Assembly (NCBI GenBank): GCA_030248215.1
Contig: JASANG010001001.1
Span: 94,716 to 158,715 of the forward strand
Direction: 5' to 3'
DNA from: Enoplolaimus lenunculus
Lineage: Eukaryota; Nematoda; Enoplea; Enoplida; Thoracostomopsidae
DNA length: 64,000 bases
Shown here piece by piece: positions 11,601 through 23,100 of this stretch. The notes below the pieces were generated by a model, which was given only the letters and a program-made list of their open reading frames with translations, had not been told where the DNA came from and did not search any database. The translations under genes were made by a program, and so were the position numbers. The stretch's first letter is position 1. Each line of letters begins with the position of its first letter.

Positions 11601-13512
11601 GCTAATAATTATTAAAGTTGAACTATAAACCTAACTCTAGCACCCCAACAGCATTTTCGCTGCTCAGCAGTGCATCTGTGAGTACAGTTTACGCGATATA
11701 ACTCAAAACTTTCAAGAACACGAAACAAAACACTGCCAAGTGTTTCGGTCAAAAGCGTAACACCGTACCTCCACTTGTATATTCTGTTTTGAAATTTAAA
11801 CGATAACGGTTTTGAATCAATTCCGACGATAACCTTGTAAAAAATTACTTGAACAACTTGAGAGTACACTGAGTTCAAACGATATCGCTTTTCTTTCTTC
11901 CACTTTCCGCTGCTGAGCTCAACATCGGCTTTAAAATCACTGGTCTATAGCAGAGCACAATCATAAGCTGTTAAGTAACTTTACAGACGAATATAAATTT
12001 AGTGAACATTCAATAACTGGTACATGCAGCTTTTTGTCTGGTAAAAATTTCCGTTCGCATCCGAACATCAAAGCTAGAAAATAAGTTAAGCGCTTGAATT
12101 TCCAAGTATACTAAAAACTATTTCCAGCGGAGTAACTAGAACAGAGATAATTTTTACCAGTTGATTATAGTTTTCTGCGCTTTCTTTAAACACTTTCAGG
12201 TTAAATATTTAGCCAATATCGTGCGTTTATTGTCATAATGGTTTAGTAGAAATACCTCTCAACTTATAACGCTAACCCACCCTTAATCTCTTGTTAACTT
12301 ACGTTGAGAATTTCAATATCACTTGAAGGACTAACATATTTAATATGATCAAAACTACTGTCGAAGAAAGCCATATTATCCGAGGTCAAAAACCGTACAT
12401 GGCCGCTGAAAAAACATGTAAACATGTATGGGGGCATTCCTGAGGGGGATTGGTAAGCGTTTTGGACCCCCACTTTTGAAAGACAAAATCCTTGACGGGC
12501 TTATTAGTACCCAAAACATCCGGCAATTATTGAAGGATGTTTATCCATATATCCGCAATTAAATTTTTCATTTGGATATCAGAAACTCGATTTTGTGTTT
12601 TTGGGTTTTCGAATTTCAACGTTCGTTTTTAAGCACTTGTGTTAACTTGTTACTCTAAAGGAAGTGCCCTGACATATATACAAGATTATTATTGTGAGCG
12701 TAAAACATACAATTCTAAAAATCGTTATTTATTATGCAACTGCCTCAACAGTTCTGGGTATTTGGTTTCAAAGATTGCTACTGACTAAAAAATGCTTGCG
12801 TTGGCCACCTGAAATTGAGTTGATTTGATTATTTTTGTCTGGTTTAAAGAACTGCATCAGAAATTCTATCGAATGTCACCCTACCCTCGAACTACATTTA
12901 TATACCTGAGTTGTTTTACGTTCCAAGAAGAAAGAACGACATTGAAATATTCTTACGCTTAATCGTACACACATCAGCCCGCCCATATTACTTTTAGTGG
13001 TGTCCTGTTTACTATTTTTTGTTTGGGCTTATATCTGTTGTTAAAATTGCGATAATGTCTGAATACCAAATTGACCCCCGCCCTCCACGTTTGAGTACAG
13101 ATTGGCGCCCATGCAAACATGTACGCGCAAAATCAAAACGTTCAATACAAACAAACTGTTTTTGTAACTTATCTATTGCTTAGGTAACAAGTTTATAAGT
13201 ACCCGTAAACTGGAAGAAAACGTATCGTGCCATTGAAAAGACGAGTTAGGCTCCTTCCAAAAATCAAGGGTGAGTCTCTCAGCCGAATGTGGTACGTAGA
13301 CTTTTGGTGTCACACTGAGAACGGTAGTTTTGCGGAAAATAGTACAGATACTACGATACTCGACCTCAGAAAGTTACGTTAACCGCAACGAAACGCGTAA
13401 CTATATACCTGTGAATCAAACTTCTGAGCAATGATGTTATATCAGTCTCATCTTCCGATTGAGGAGATGCCTCTCTTGCACTGTGGTTATCATTTGAAGT
13501 ACTGTTGGACAT
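6781..13512 (-). CDS. DCAF11: DCAF11 / WDR23: WD40 substrate adaptor of the CUL4-DDB1 ubiquitin ligase
   Basis: Sixteen exons, read right to left: 13512-13409, 12405-12303, 11944-11849, 11582-11518, 11328-11228, 11046-10944, 10607-10564, 10356-10233, 9903-9846, 9651-9556, 9335-9243, 9054-8965, 8727-8664, 8460-8305, 7843-7737 and 7023-6781. Every junction is GT-AG and all phases agree, giving 1647 nt, or 548 aa, against 546 aa for human DCAF11. Recognisable stretches include RDVGWSVLDVA, IYSSWSDYI, LFSGGDDGLCKVWDRR, GDTSIMTYRGH..LHTLIRC and ACVRDVSWHP..SSSWDG. The N-terminus is short and acidic. The last exon adds an Asp-rich tail absent from the vertebrate protein as I recall it. In animals WDR23 targets the SKN-1/Nrf stress regulator for degradation. 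The start at 13512 is the first Met before the conserved 'LLRSLIHSGHVRF' segment. Exact borders in the less conserved first three exons are less certain. Confidence 0.95.
8556..8604. repeat. (AC)n(AT)n microsatellite in a DCAF11 intron
   Basis: About 24 bp of AC repeat passes directly into about 26 bp of AT repeat, within the intron between exons 8727-8664 and 8460-8305. Confidence 0.9.
12406..13408. other. First large intron of DCAF11
   Basis: 1-kb intron between the start exon and exon 2. It contains one recognisable end of the TTAGGC-type family near 12988 ('cccatattacttttag'). No other feature was seen. Confidence 0.5.
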
Positions 13513-14830
13513 CACAATGCATCTATTTGATTGCTGCCGACATGAAGGTGTAGTTTAATAATAAGCAGAGTATAAATTTTCTGAAATTCACAAAACAGCA
13601 ATTTACAACAAAGTTAGCAACCACCTTGATTTTACCGTAGCCACCTCTGAATTATTTTACATTCTGTATTTATTATTCCTAGCTAAACATTTCCTACCAT
13701 CATTAGACTCGGTCTGTGATCTCGGCCGATTTAACACTTGAAACAACAGAAAATGATAAATTTAATAAGTCATTCCATACCTTTCAGTAAAAAATCTCTT
13801 TTACTAAGTTACGAAGGGAAAATCAAAATTTGTAACGGAAAAATCAGCATTAGTATCAAATCAGGCTCCTGTGAACATGATACTGTCGAACGGTTTAATT
13901 TTAACATGACATAACAATAGAAATTTTTAAGAAAACGTTTTAATTCCACCACAAGCTGGTATTACTTCATAAACGTAAAAGTGTCAAACCGATAAATACG
14001 TTAACAATCATGACACCGCGATTTTATGGCACTACTTAACAAATGTGGCTGTATGCTTTCGTGTTTTTGCAACAAAGGCAAGCTTTTACTTTTATAACGT
14101 TTTTAGTTTTTGACTATGCTCACAAAAGAATATTTTGAAATATGCAGAGCTGGTTCGATCTTTCTCTGGCTGCAAAATCGATCCGTAGTCCAATAGCTTA
14201 GAAGTACTGAGCGGTGCTTCGCCGCAGAAAATCTTGCCACGTGCTTTAAAACATGGAAAGGAAATTTTAACCAGTATTAAAAAGGTTTCGTATTTGAACT
14301 AACCCAAATAAAAAGCATAAAGGCTTTAATACACAATATTTTCTATAAACTTATGAAGCGGTTTACTTGAAATTAAATAGAACGTTCAATGCAACACACT
14401 ACAAATCTAAACGCTGGAATTGCTGATGTGAAATTGTCACACACGCAGTGGTATATCATTGTGTTTACATAGCTACAGTATTTAAAGTTACCAAAGAAAT
14501 GGTGTCTGCAGTGGTGCATGCTCATTGTTTGCAATTTTTATCCACATAGCCGCTGTGAATGACGTACGCAGTACAAGGTTTCGCTAACATTGTTTTGATC
14601 GTCTCATAACGTTTGCTTTAGAACCGCTTGAGCTAAACTGGCTGTATTTATGATTTAAGTATGCACTGTAAACTAGTTTATTGTAAGAGGTTGATTTATA
14701 ATTTGATTCATTTGCTTTCGCTACAGACTAGTACTAGTGGAAATTCGTTAAAGTTTGCAACGTGTTTGTTCCGAACACTGATAAAAAATTAGTGTTACCA
14801 CTTTTAAAGTGTTTGAGAAACTTATAGACT
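13513..14830. other. Intergenic, upstream of DCAF11
   Basis: Presumed promoter side of DCAF11. AT-rich; no TATA or other element can be defended and no ORF looks real. Confidence 0.45.
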
Positions 14831-15191
14831 GTCAGTCAAGGTAGGAACCGGGACATCAGACCTTTTACTAAGCAGCTGGAAAAGCGGGCTTGAGCGGGGA
14901 TCGAACTTTCAGCCTATCGATCCTTAAGCGAGCACTCTACCACTGCGCTACGCAGCCCGCCTGTGCAACTGCATTTTTCGTCGACTATATTTGTCGACCG
15001 TATGCTGCCAGCTACCAGACATACAGTGCACTGCACTATATTGCATGTGCACATAACGGACAAGCATGTCTCACATGCTTACATGCCCTTATTTTCAACA
15101 AGGTCGTCCCTTGACCGTCCAACCTATTTTCGACTGGATACCGTGTTCATAGCGCGGCAGTTTACCATTGCGCTCACGGCGTGGCCCCCAT
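14831..15191 (-). mobile_element. tRNA-derived SINE, full unit (tandem copy 1)
   Basis: Read on the - strand, the unit holds a tRNA-like head. Box A is at about 14950 (GTAGCGCAGTGGTAGAGTG), box B is GTTCGATCCCCGC, and the loop between them would give an AAG (Leu-like) anticodon. A second tRNA-like head lies near its left part ('GTGAGCGCAATGGTAAAC'), so the unit appears dimeric. The next copy begins 361 bp later. Confidence 0.7.
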
Positions 15192-15446
15192 GTCAGTCAA
15201 GGTAGGAACCGGGACATCAGACCTTTTACTAAGCAGCTGGAAAAGCGGGCTTGAGCGGGGATCGAACTTTCAGCCTATCGATCCTTAAGCGAGCACTCTA
15301 CCACTGCGCTACGCAGCCCGCCTGTGCAACTGCATTTTTCGTCGACTATATTTGTCGACCGTATGCTGCCAGCTACCATACATACAGTGCACTGCACTAT
15401 ATTGCATGTGCACATAACGGACAAGCATGTCTCACATGCTTACATA
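15192..15446 (-). mobile_element. tRNA-derived SINE, truncated tandem copy 2
   Basis: Nearly identical to the first 255 bp of the copy at 14831. It breaks off after 'acatgcttacat' into unrelated sequence. The tandem arrangement and near identity point to recent duplication. Confidence 0.75.
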
Positions 15447-16656
15447 GACTGGGGTGGAAAAAATATGAAAAATGGGAAAATATGATGTAAAATAACGTTT
15501 TTAGATGCTTTGTCACTAATTTACATGCAACACATTAACAGTGACCGTGTGGCTATATGTTCACCAGCACGCATTATATATATGTCCGAAAAGAGCGAAA
15601 ATTGCAGCATATGAATATATAAAAGGATTTCTGAATTGAAGGTTTTTTATTTATATAATTTAATGGTTAGTTCCCACCAACCACCCAGCAAGTAAAACAC
15701 GGCGTTTCTAACCACTCTTAATCAGTATACATTTGTCAAAACAACTGCTTTTATATTCAGCTTGCCGATAAGCACACAACACTTTCAACTGCGATGATAG
15801 ACAACACGTGCTTACAAATGTCCAATAGTTAAAAACTAATCGAATAAAAAAACGCCTTGTCCTATTCAATTTTTTCTAGATTTATATCACAGCCACATGG
15901 TACGACTAAATGAGATCCAACACACAAGAATGGGGGGTTGCCAACCCCGATCCTGCACGTATGACCAAGAACTCATTCAGCCGCCCTACGCGAAATACAG
16001 ATCATAATAAAGGTCAAGACATAACTATGTACATATATCGAAAGTTATATCAAACAATAAAGAAAAACAAATTCATACATATTTGAAGCAATTTATGCAG
16101 CAAAATAGAACAGTATACGTATATACATTTAACATATGAAACAAGTATTAAATTTAAGTAACAACGCCAAGTGGGGTGGAGGACTGTACAGGGCCAGAAA
16201 CATCCACGTGTGTACATTCCTATATATCAAATTTGTGCTAAATCAGCTAAAGTAAGTTACGTGAAAATTTCAACCAGGTATCTAGATCAACAAATTCCAA
16301 TCCTTTCTTGAAATTAGTGCAATTCCGTGCAGTGACTAGTGGCAGCCCGCATACTGTCTCAGGTAAATAATTCCAAACAGTCACTACTCTTCTAGCAAAG
16401 CAAAACTAAAATATTTGAGTTGGTACTACTAACAAATTTCATTGAGTGTCCACGTGTTCTGGAGTCAAGAGAGTATGTAAAAAATCATCGAAGTTTAAAT
16501 CTACGTCATTATGAACTATTTTGTAACACATACTCAAATCATTCACTAACCTTCTGTGTTCCAAAGGTTTTAGGCGCAAAAATGACAAACGTTCTTCATA
16601 TTGTCATGAAATTTACCGTAAAACTACATATGCATCTCGTTCGGTTCACTCACCAG
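15447..16656. other. Intergenic, no gene seen
   Basis: AT-rich with no open frame of coding character and no repeat that I could match elsewhere in the window. Confidence 0.45.
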
Positions 16657-17011
16657 CAGAGTGCAACCGGAATTACAATTTACTGGAACCGGAAAGTGAA
16701 AAATGCATTTCACCAAAAATTTCATCTTAAACGTATTTTTTGCTCTATTATTTGTGAAACAACCTTAGTCCGAACATAGGTATTTATTCTATTTGTTTTA
16801 TTTTAGATTTTCGTCATCGACTGAAGTGAAATCCACCATCAATGGCTTATATTCGGAGTACAGGTGGCTTTCAAAAGAGATTCTTAAAAATTAGCAAAGT
16901 TAAGAAAACGGCCAAATTATAACACCGGAATTTTTAAATCCGGTAAAAATTTACCGGAACCGGAACCGGAAGGTGAAAAAATGCCGGAACCGGAATGCCG
17001 GTTGCACCCTG
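16657..17011 (+). mobile_element. hAT-type MITE, CAGGGTG family, young copy
   Basis: Starts CAGAGTGCAACCGGAATT and ends CCGGTTGCACCCTG. It is flanked by an exact 8-bp duplication CTCACCAG (16649-16656 and 17012-17019). It is very similar to the copies at 30170-30548 (opposite strand) and 44625-45007, sharing the 'cgactgaagtgaaatccac' core. Confidence 0.85.
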
Positions 17012-18373
17012 CTCACCAGGTTTCGTCGACTGTGGGGCCTAAGTTAGGGAACTCAAAAATGAAAGCTTGCCTTTAACGTGTGATTTAACACAAGAATACG
17101 TCTAACTTAAACCTCTCTTTACTTGCGATGTTTTAGCAATTGAGAGGCTTTGATATCAACAAATGTAAGCGCCTTTTGATTTAATATGCACTTACAACAA
17201 ACAACTGTGGCTTGTTTAACACGCTCCACTCATGATGATGAGCTTCCCGATTATTCCACGCCCAAACTTAAATTTTTTGAAAAATACGAACTTGTAAGGT
17301 CCCAAATTCCCCCATTGGACCCAAAATTTTTTGTCGAAAAATTAGACAAATTGTTTACCGTTTGACACAGGTTGCGGAGCTAAGGCGAATATTGTTAAAT
17401 GTTCCCCAATTAAACGTCGGACTAATGAGTTATTGTCAAGTAACTAAATTTGGCGTCGGACCATGACCGCTGCCAGCGCGCCAAATCAATTTGACAACAA
17501 CTCATTAAGCAGACTGCTGATTGCAGAAAGTTTAACACCACTCGACTTAGCTCTGCAAACTGCGTCAAATGATATACGATTAGTCCAACTTTTCAAAAAA
17601 ATTTTTGGTCCCAATAGCTGACGTTGTAGCCTTAAAACCGAATTTTTCAAAAACTTAGATTTGGGCATGGAATGATCAGCATTAGAAACTCAAATATGCA
17701 AAAAGATTCAAAATTCAAACATTTTTGGGCAAACGCCGGCTAAGGATGGGATAACCGATCACTCATATTTTTTCATTTTTTTCCGAAAAAACCCTGCTTG
17801 TAGTTATATGCCACGTGCAATGCGGAACTGGAGTATACAGGAATCGGAATCGGAACATCAAAGTTATCAGGGTGCAACCGAAGTTCCGATTCCAATTAGA
17901 ATTCCTATTCAAAACCGGTTCCGATACCGGCAATCGGAATCGGGATTCTGAAATTTTAATTTTATTTGTGATATATTCCATAAAAATTCTGATATTAATT
18001 CATGAACCGATGCCGGATAGTGGATTTTCGGGTTCGGATATCAAAGTTAAGGGCAAAGTCAAACGTTTATTCGTCATTAACCACACATTACATGATAAAA
18101 GACAATGGAAAGTAGGGGTAAACCTGTCTTACATCCAACCGAAATCTACCATGATTAAATTTAAACGCAGCGGTTATATGCAAACTTTTTAAACGTATTG
18201 TGTTGAAGTCTATTGAAAAAAGACCTGAAGGACCTGCGCGAATAATCGTAACTACGCTCAATATAAACTGAGGTAGTTTTTCCTAATCCAAGTGGCGTCA
18301 CTGAATGTTATGCAACTTTCTGAAAGAAGATCAACCTCTTTGCCTGTAATATTCTAAGCAATCGAGGTTAAAG
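17012..18373. other. Intergenic with MITE debris
   Basis: One CAGGGTGCAACCG end sits at about 17868 inside sequence rich in 'ccgattccg/cggaatcgg' words, without a clear partner end. No gene seen. Confidence 0.4.
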
Positions 18374-19195
18374 TATGGATGTGCCGATCCTAAAATTATT
18401 GTCAATGCCCATATCGATTCCTCTTCCAACTTTAGTATATACACCATGCTTAATAAACAGATAGGATACTACATTACATCATTATATGAAGACTTAAACC
18501 CTAATCAGGGTGCAATCGGAATTATAATTTACCGCAACCGGAACCGGAATTTGAAAAATTACCTGAAACGGAACCGGAACCGGAAAATAAAAAATACATG
18601 ATACCGAAAAATTCATTTTAATTTTTCTTTTTTGCAATATTATTGATGAAATAACTCTTAGTTGGAGATAGGTATTCATTTTATCTGCTGTATTATAGAT
18701 TTTTATAATTCACGGAAGTGTAATCTACCTTCGGCGGTTTATTTTCGGCAATTATCAAAGTTTATATACGTATATACTGTACGAATAAAATTACTTAATT
18801 TTTTATCGTCATTTTTCAGTAAAATATCTTAGTTTCCACCAATCAAAATTTAATACCGGAATTTTTAGTTCCGGTAAAAATTTACCAGAACCGGAAGGTC
18901 AAAAATTGCCAGAACCGGAATTGCGGTTGCGCCCTGGCCCTAACCATCATAAATCATTATAATTTTATAAGAACGGTTCGTTTTAATTATTTTTTGCAAA
19001 CACAAACGCAAGAGAGATAACAGTTTTCCTGACCAGACACACTAACATGCGCCCAGAAATGAAATTGATAACATTCAAACTGAACGTAATGTGCATAAAG
19101 TATCGGCAATGAATCGGCAATTTTTTGCAATGCCGATACTCTTGAAAGGTACCGATTATTACCGATGTCGATGCCGATTAATCGGCACATCCCTA
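18374..19195. mobile_element. hAT-type element with GATGTGCCGAT ends, carrying a nested MITE
   Basis: Left end TATGGATGTGCCGATCC; right end GATTAATCGGCACATCCCTA. The flanks GGTTAAAG and GTTTAAAA match at 6 of 8. A shorter uninterrupted relative lies at 42154-42484 and shares the 'gattacagttttcct' and 'agaaatgaaattgata'-like blocks. The nested element occupies 18506-18936. No coding sequence. Confidence 0.7.
18506..18936. mobile_element. CAGGGTG-family MITE nested in the hAT-type element
   Basis: Starts CAGGGTGCAATCGGAATT and ends GCGGTTGCGCCCTG. The flanks ACCCTAAT (18498-18505) and GCCCTAAC (18937-18944) match at 6 of 8. It is more diverged than the three young copies. Confidence 0.7.
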
Positions 19196-20186
19196 GTTTA
19201 AAATCCTGCAATCTTTTAGTATATATATTGTTTATCTCCTAAATTCAACTTTAAACAATCTGTGGCTAGAGGAGATGCGCGGAAAACGCGTCATTTTTGA
19301 TCCTCCGGAATTTTTTGACATTTTTGCTAATAACTCTTTAAGGGTGTGCCAAATGAGACTATCTTGGTCTCATTTTGCTCCCCCGAGCATGGCAAAAGTT
19401 TGCTAATTCGTCTGACGTCTCCTTTTTAAACAGGAGTAACGCTATGCCTATATCGAAATTTTATTGCAAAATGCCATTTATCCAAAAACATTGAATGTGG
19501 TTTCTGGTTTAGGCGGCATAACTTTGTAACGACAGACTTGTTGACGACGCGCAACACCTTAAAATTTGGGGATTTGTGTGCTCTATATTGTGGAAGAGCA
19601 ATAAATGTGGCCAATTTTAATCTAATAAAAATACGAGCCTTTGTATTTTGTGGAGGTTGTCTCATCAGCTATTTTACTGCGCAACTTTTTTCTTTTGGCT
19701 AGTTTCCATTGAATAATGCAAGAAGAAATGAAAGGAATAGGTTACTGACAGTTGTAAGCTAGCAGTTATATATGTTATTTCTAACATTTGCGTTTCTGTG
19801 TCGCATTATATAGTATACTCTGTTATAAATTTTCTTCATCTTCTCTGTGTATTCTCTTCACTTTTAGGGGTAAATTAAATAGATATACGTAATAGGAAGG
19901 TTCCAGTTGTTGGATTTTTAGTTTGTTACCGAATTACGACGATAAATTCTGGTTTGCAATTCTGTATATATACACAACCGTTTCTAACTTTGCAGTTAAA
20001 ATTAAATGGGACCCACGTCCAATTACCGAACGTCCGTAAAGCAAGTTGGGCTAATTTGCTCCAAGGCAAGGTTTAATATATTTTCTGGTAATATTAGATT
20101 CGCTGAAGAATGTCTGTCGCCAATTACAAGAATTGGTGTGGAACTGTTGTCTATGTCCACGGCGGTTACCGCTTTGACCATCTCAG
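19196..20186. other. 5' flank of the DYRK gene
   Basis: No clear exon. Upstream non-coding exons or the true start of the DYRK gene could lie here but cannot be picked by eye. Confidence 0.4.
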
Positions 20187-23100
20187 ATGCAAGGATCGAC
20201 ACAAACCTCGAAGTTTATAGGTGTTAACTTTAGATTATCCTTAAAGGTATTTGGGCACTACGGATTTTGGAAATACGAGTTTTCGTATTTGGATGGTATT
20301 GAAGCAAGGTACGCTGAAATTGTAGTGAAAACTCAAACTAGTTACGTTTCAAATGCACAGTTTGAATTCTTACTTTCGTGTATTTATACGTTTGGAACAC
20401 TGAAAGCAAGTGTTATACAAACCTGGAACAAGACTAATAATATTTACTTTTATGATCTCATCAATGCACTTTCAATAGTTTTGAATCAACGTGCTAGTAG
20501 TAATAATTGCTGTACGAAAGCTACGAATTGCACAAATGCACATAACCTCAATATGCTCATGGACTCAACGAGCTGCAGTAGTAGTGTTGTCAGCAACGGG
20601 ACTGGGCCTGCAAGCAGTGGCAATGCTGGCAATTTAGTTGAAAGTTTCACTAGCTCAAATCTTAATAATATACATCAGCCAGTACCAAACGGACTCGTTC
20701 ATCATTTTCATCACGCTCACGGAGTGCTTGACTCGGGTAAAAGCGCTCGGGTTGCTCATCCGTACAATACTCGATCGGCAGCAGCTGCAGCGAAACAATT
20801 AAACAATAATTTGCATTTGCTGTCAAAACAGAATTCACTAATCGCGCAATCCGGGTCATCGGCACGCAGTGGACTAGCACTTGCGTCCAATAAATTAGTA
20901 AACAGCGATATAAATCATAATATAGCGGCGGCTACTCATTCAATAACAGAACTGAACAGAGGCGGTTCTACTGCTGCCAATCAAGCCAACGGGCACGTTT
21001 ATTTGAACGGCAGTGCAGTCCATAGTGCCGCCATTACCGTTACAGGAAACGGATTGAAAAATTCAATTAGTCAGCAGAATAATCTCGTTAGTCATAATAA
21101 TAATAATAATAATAACAATAACATCAATAGTGTAGAAATGAGCACAACTGTTCAGCATAAAATGACACATTTGTCAGCGACAAGTGGAACTGGCGGGGTT
21201 ATGGTACGTAAATCGCCTAGTGGTGATAGCGTGGACAATGCCAGCGTCAGTTCAAACGATTCTGGTGGTTCAAAAAGCGGTGGTTCTGGTTCCGGCGGCG
21301 GAAGCGGAAGCACAAAAGCACATTATTTATCACCTGCAGACGTTGTTCGTTCGTGGGGCTCAAAACTGAGCACCTTCGAACAGTCGGAAATTTACGAGTA
21401 CTCGCGTATATATTTCATAGGTCACAATGCGAAAAAACGTAATGGTGTTAAAGGCACACTAAACAATTGTGGCTATGATGATGAGATTGGCTGCTATATT
21501 CTCATACCGCATGATCATATTGCATATCGTTATGAAATTTTAAAGGTGAGTGCAATGAGACTTGAGTTGGCGAACCAACATCCGTACGTATCCGGCTCCC
21601 AGTATCCGGTATAAACCTACGAGGAATCGGATATTTACAATTTCGGAACCCGAATACCACAAAATGGTTTTTACATTGGGTATGCTAATCAATTTGCGGC
21701 AAATACCGAAACTTTTTCAAACTAAGGAACATCCTGTTCCAGTACGCGTTCCCGCGTATTAATATCCGGTTGCACCGTGATTGTAGTCACAGAATGCGGT
21801 TCACTACGTTGTGGTATTCGGTTACACTGCGTTAGTAATGTATCGACCGGATATTAATTTTATCGAACCGGGGCCGAATAGTTAAATGGATATCGAGATT
21901 ACCGAGACCTAGACTCATCCCTGAAAACCGATATCGGGTATAAACCTACCGGATACTTGATATTTATTTTGGTGGTCCCGAATACCATAAAACTGCTTTT
22001 GACAAACGGACATTAACCAACTAAATTGGTTTTCGGTGATTTTACTTTACATATGTGTTATAGGCACTTTTAGCATGAACGGATTATATGCAAAAGATGG
22101 TTAAACGATCGTTCAACTTGATGGATTTATGAGTTAGATAGTTAAAACTTCACCGAAACCTAGCATCAATCTAATCGCGTATTTCTGGTGATAAATCTAC
22201 AGACTGACTATCTTTGTTTCAAATATATATGCACTAAAATTATTTGCTCAGTCCACCATTGTTGCTGTAGACAAACTGTAAACCAAGAAGACATACGTTT
22301 TAAAATTGATTCAGAATTAAAAAACCAGAGCCTATGTGAGTTTTGAAGTTTGCGCTGGATTTAAACAGGAACTGGTTGCTGGGTTGCGTATTCTACGTAT
22401 ATATTTAACGATTGTGTTTTATTACATTTATGTATACGGTAGTATGTATATACTCTATACATACATATATATTACTTGTTATTAGCAAGCCATCAAAGGT
22501 TTTGTATAATTTTAAAGGTAATCGGCAAAGGAAGCTTCGGCCAAGTTGTTAAAGCGTACGATCATAAAACTCAACAGTATGTTGCGTTGAAGCTGGTTCG
22601 CAATGAGAAACGCTTTCATCGGCAAGCCGAAGAAGAGATTCGCATACTTGACAAATTGAGGCGGCAGGATGCCGACAATTCTTTCAATGTCGTCCACATT
22701 CTTGAACACTTTAATTTTCGCAATCACAAAGCGATTGTATTCGAATTACTTAGCATTAATCTTTACGAGCTCATAAAGAAAAACAAATTTCAGGTAAGTT
22801 TTGTAATTTTCATATATATAGGCCAAAGAAGAAGAAGATATACATATATATACATATATATGTAGAATTACATGTATTAAGCCAAGCTCGGACATACTTG
22901 CTTTTTAATCAGTCTAGTTAAGCACTCCAAAAATTATTAAAACACGAACCGATAGCTTGACCCACTTACTTTCCAATTAATCTATTATGCAACTTAGTTA
23001 TTAGGTAAGTATTCATTGATGGAGTCTGAAGGGTTATACAAATTTACTCAGACTTCTCGCAGCCGAAAACATTTTAGTACTGAATTTGATTGTAACCTTA

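Noticed and set aside
14880-14960. A functional tRNA-Leu gene
   Set aside because: Box A and box B are good, but the acceptor and other stems do not pair well and the sequence is repeated with a common SINE body.
14890-15490. Repeated open frames starting MSGDRTFSLSILK
   Set aside because: Same reason: both are the SINE head read in the wrong strand.
17486-18192. Short frames rich in Asn/Arg (RNRNRN)
   Set aside because: They translate the CGGAAT-type repeat words of MITE debris.
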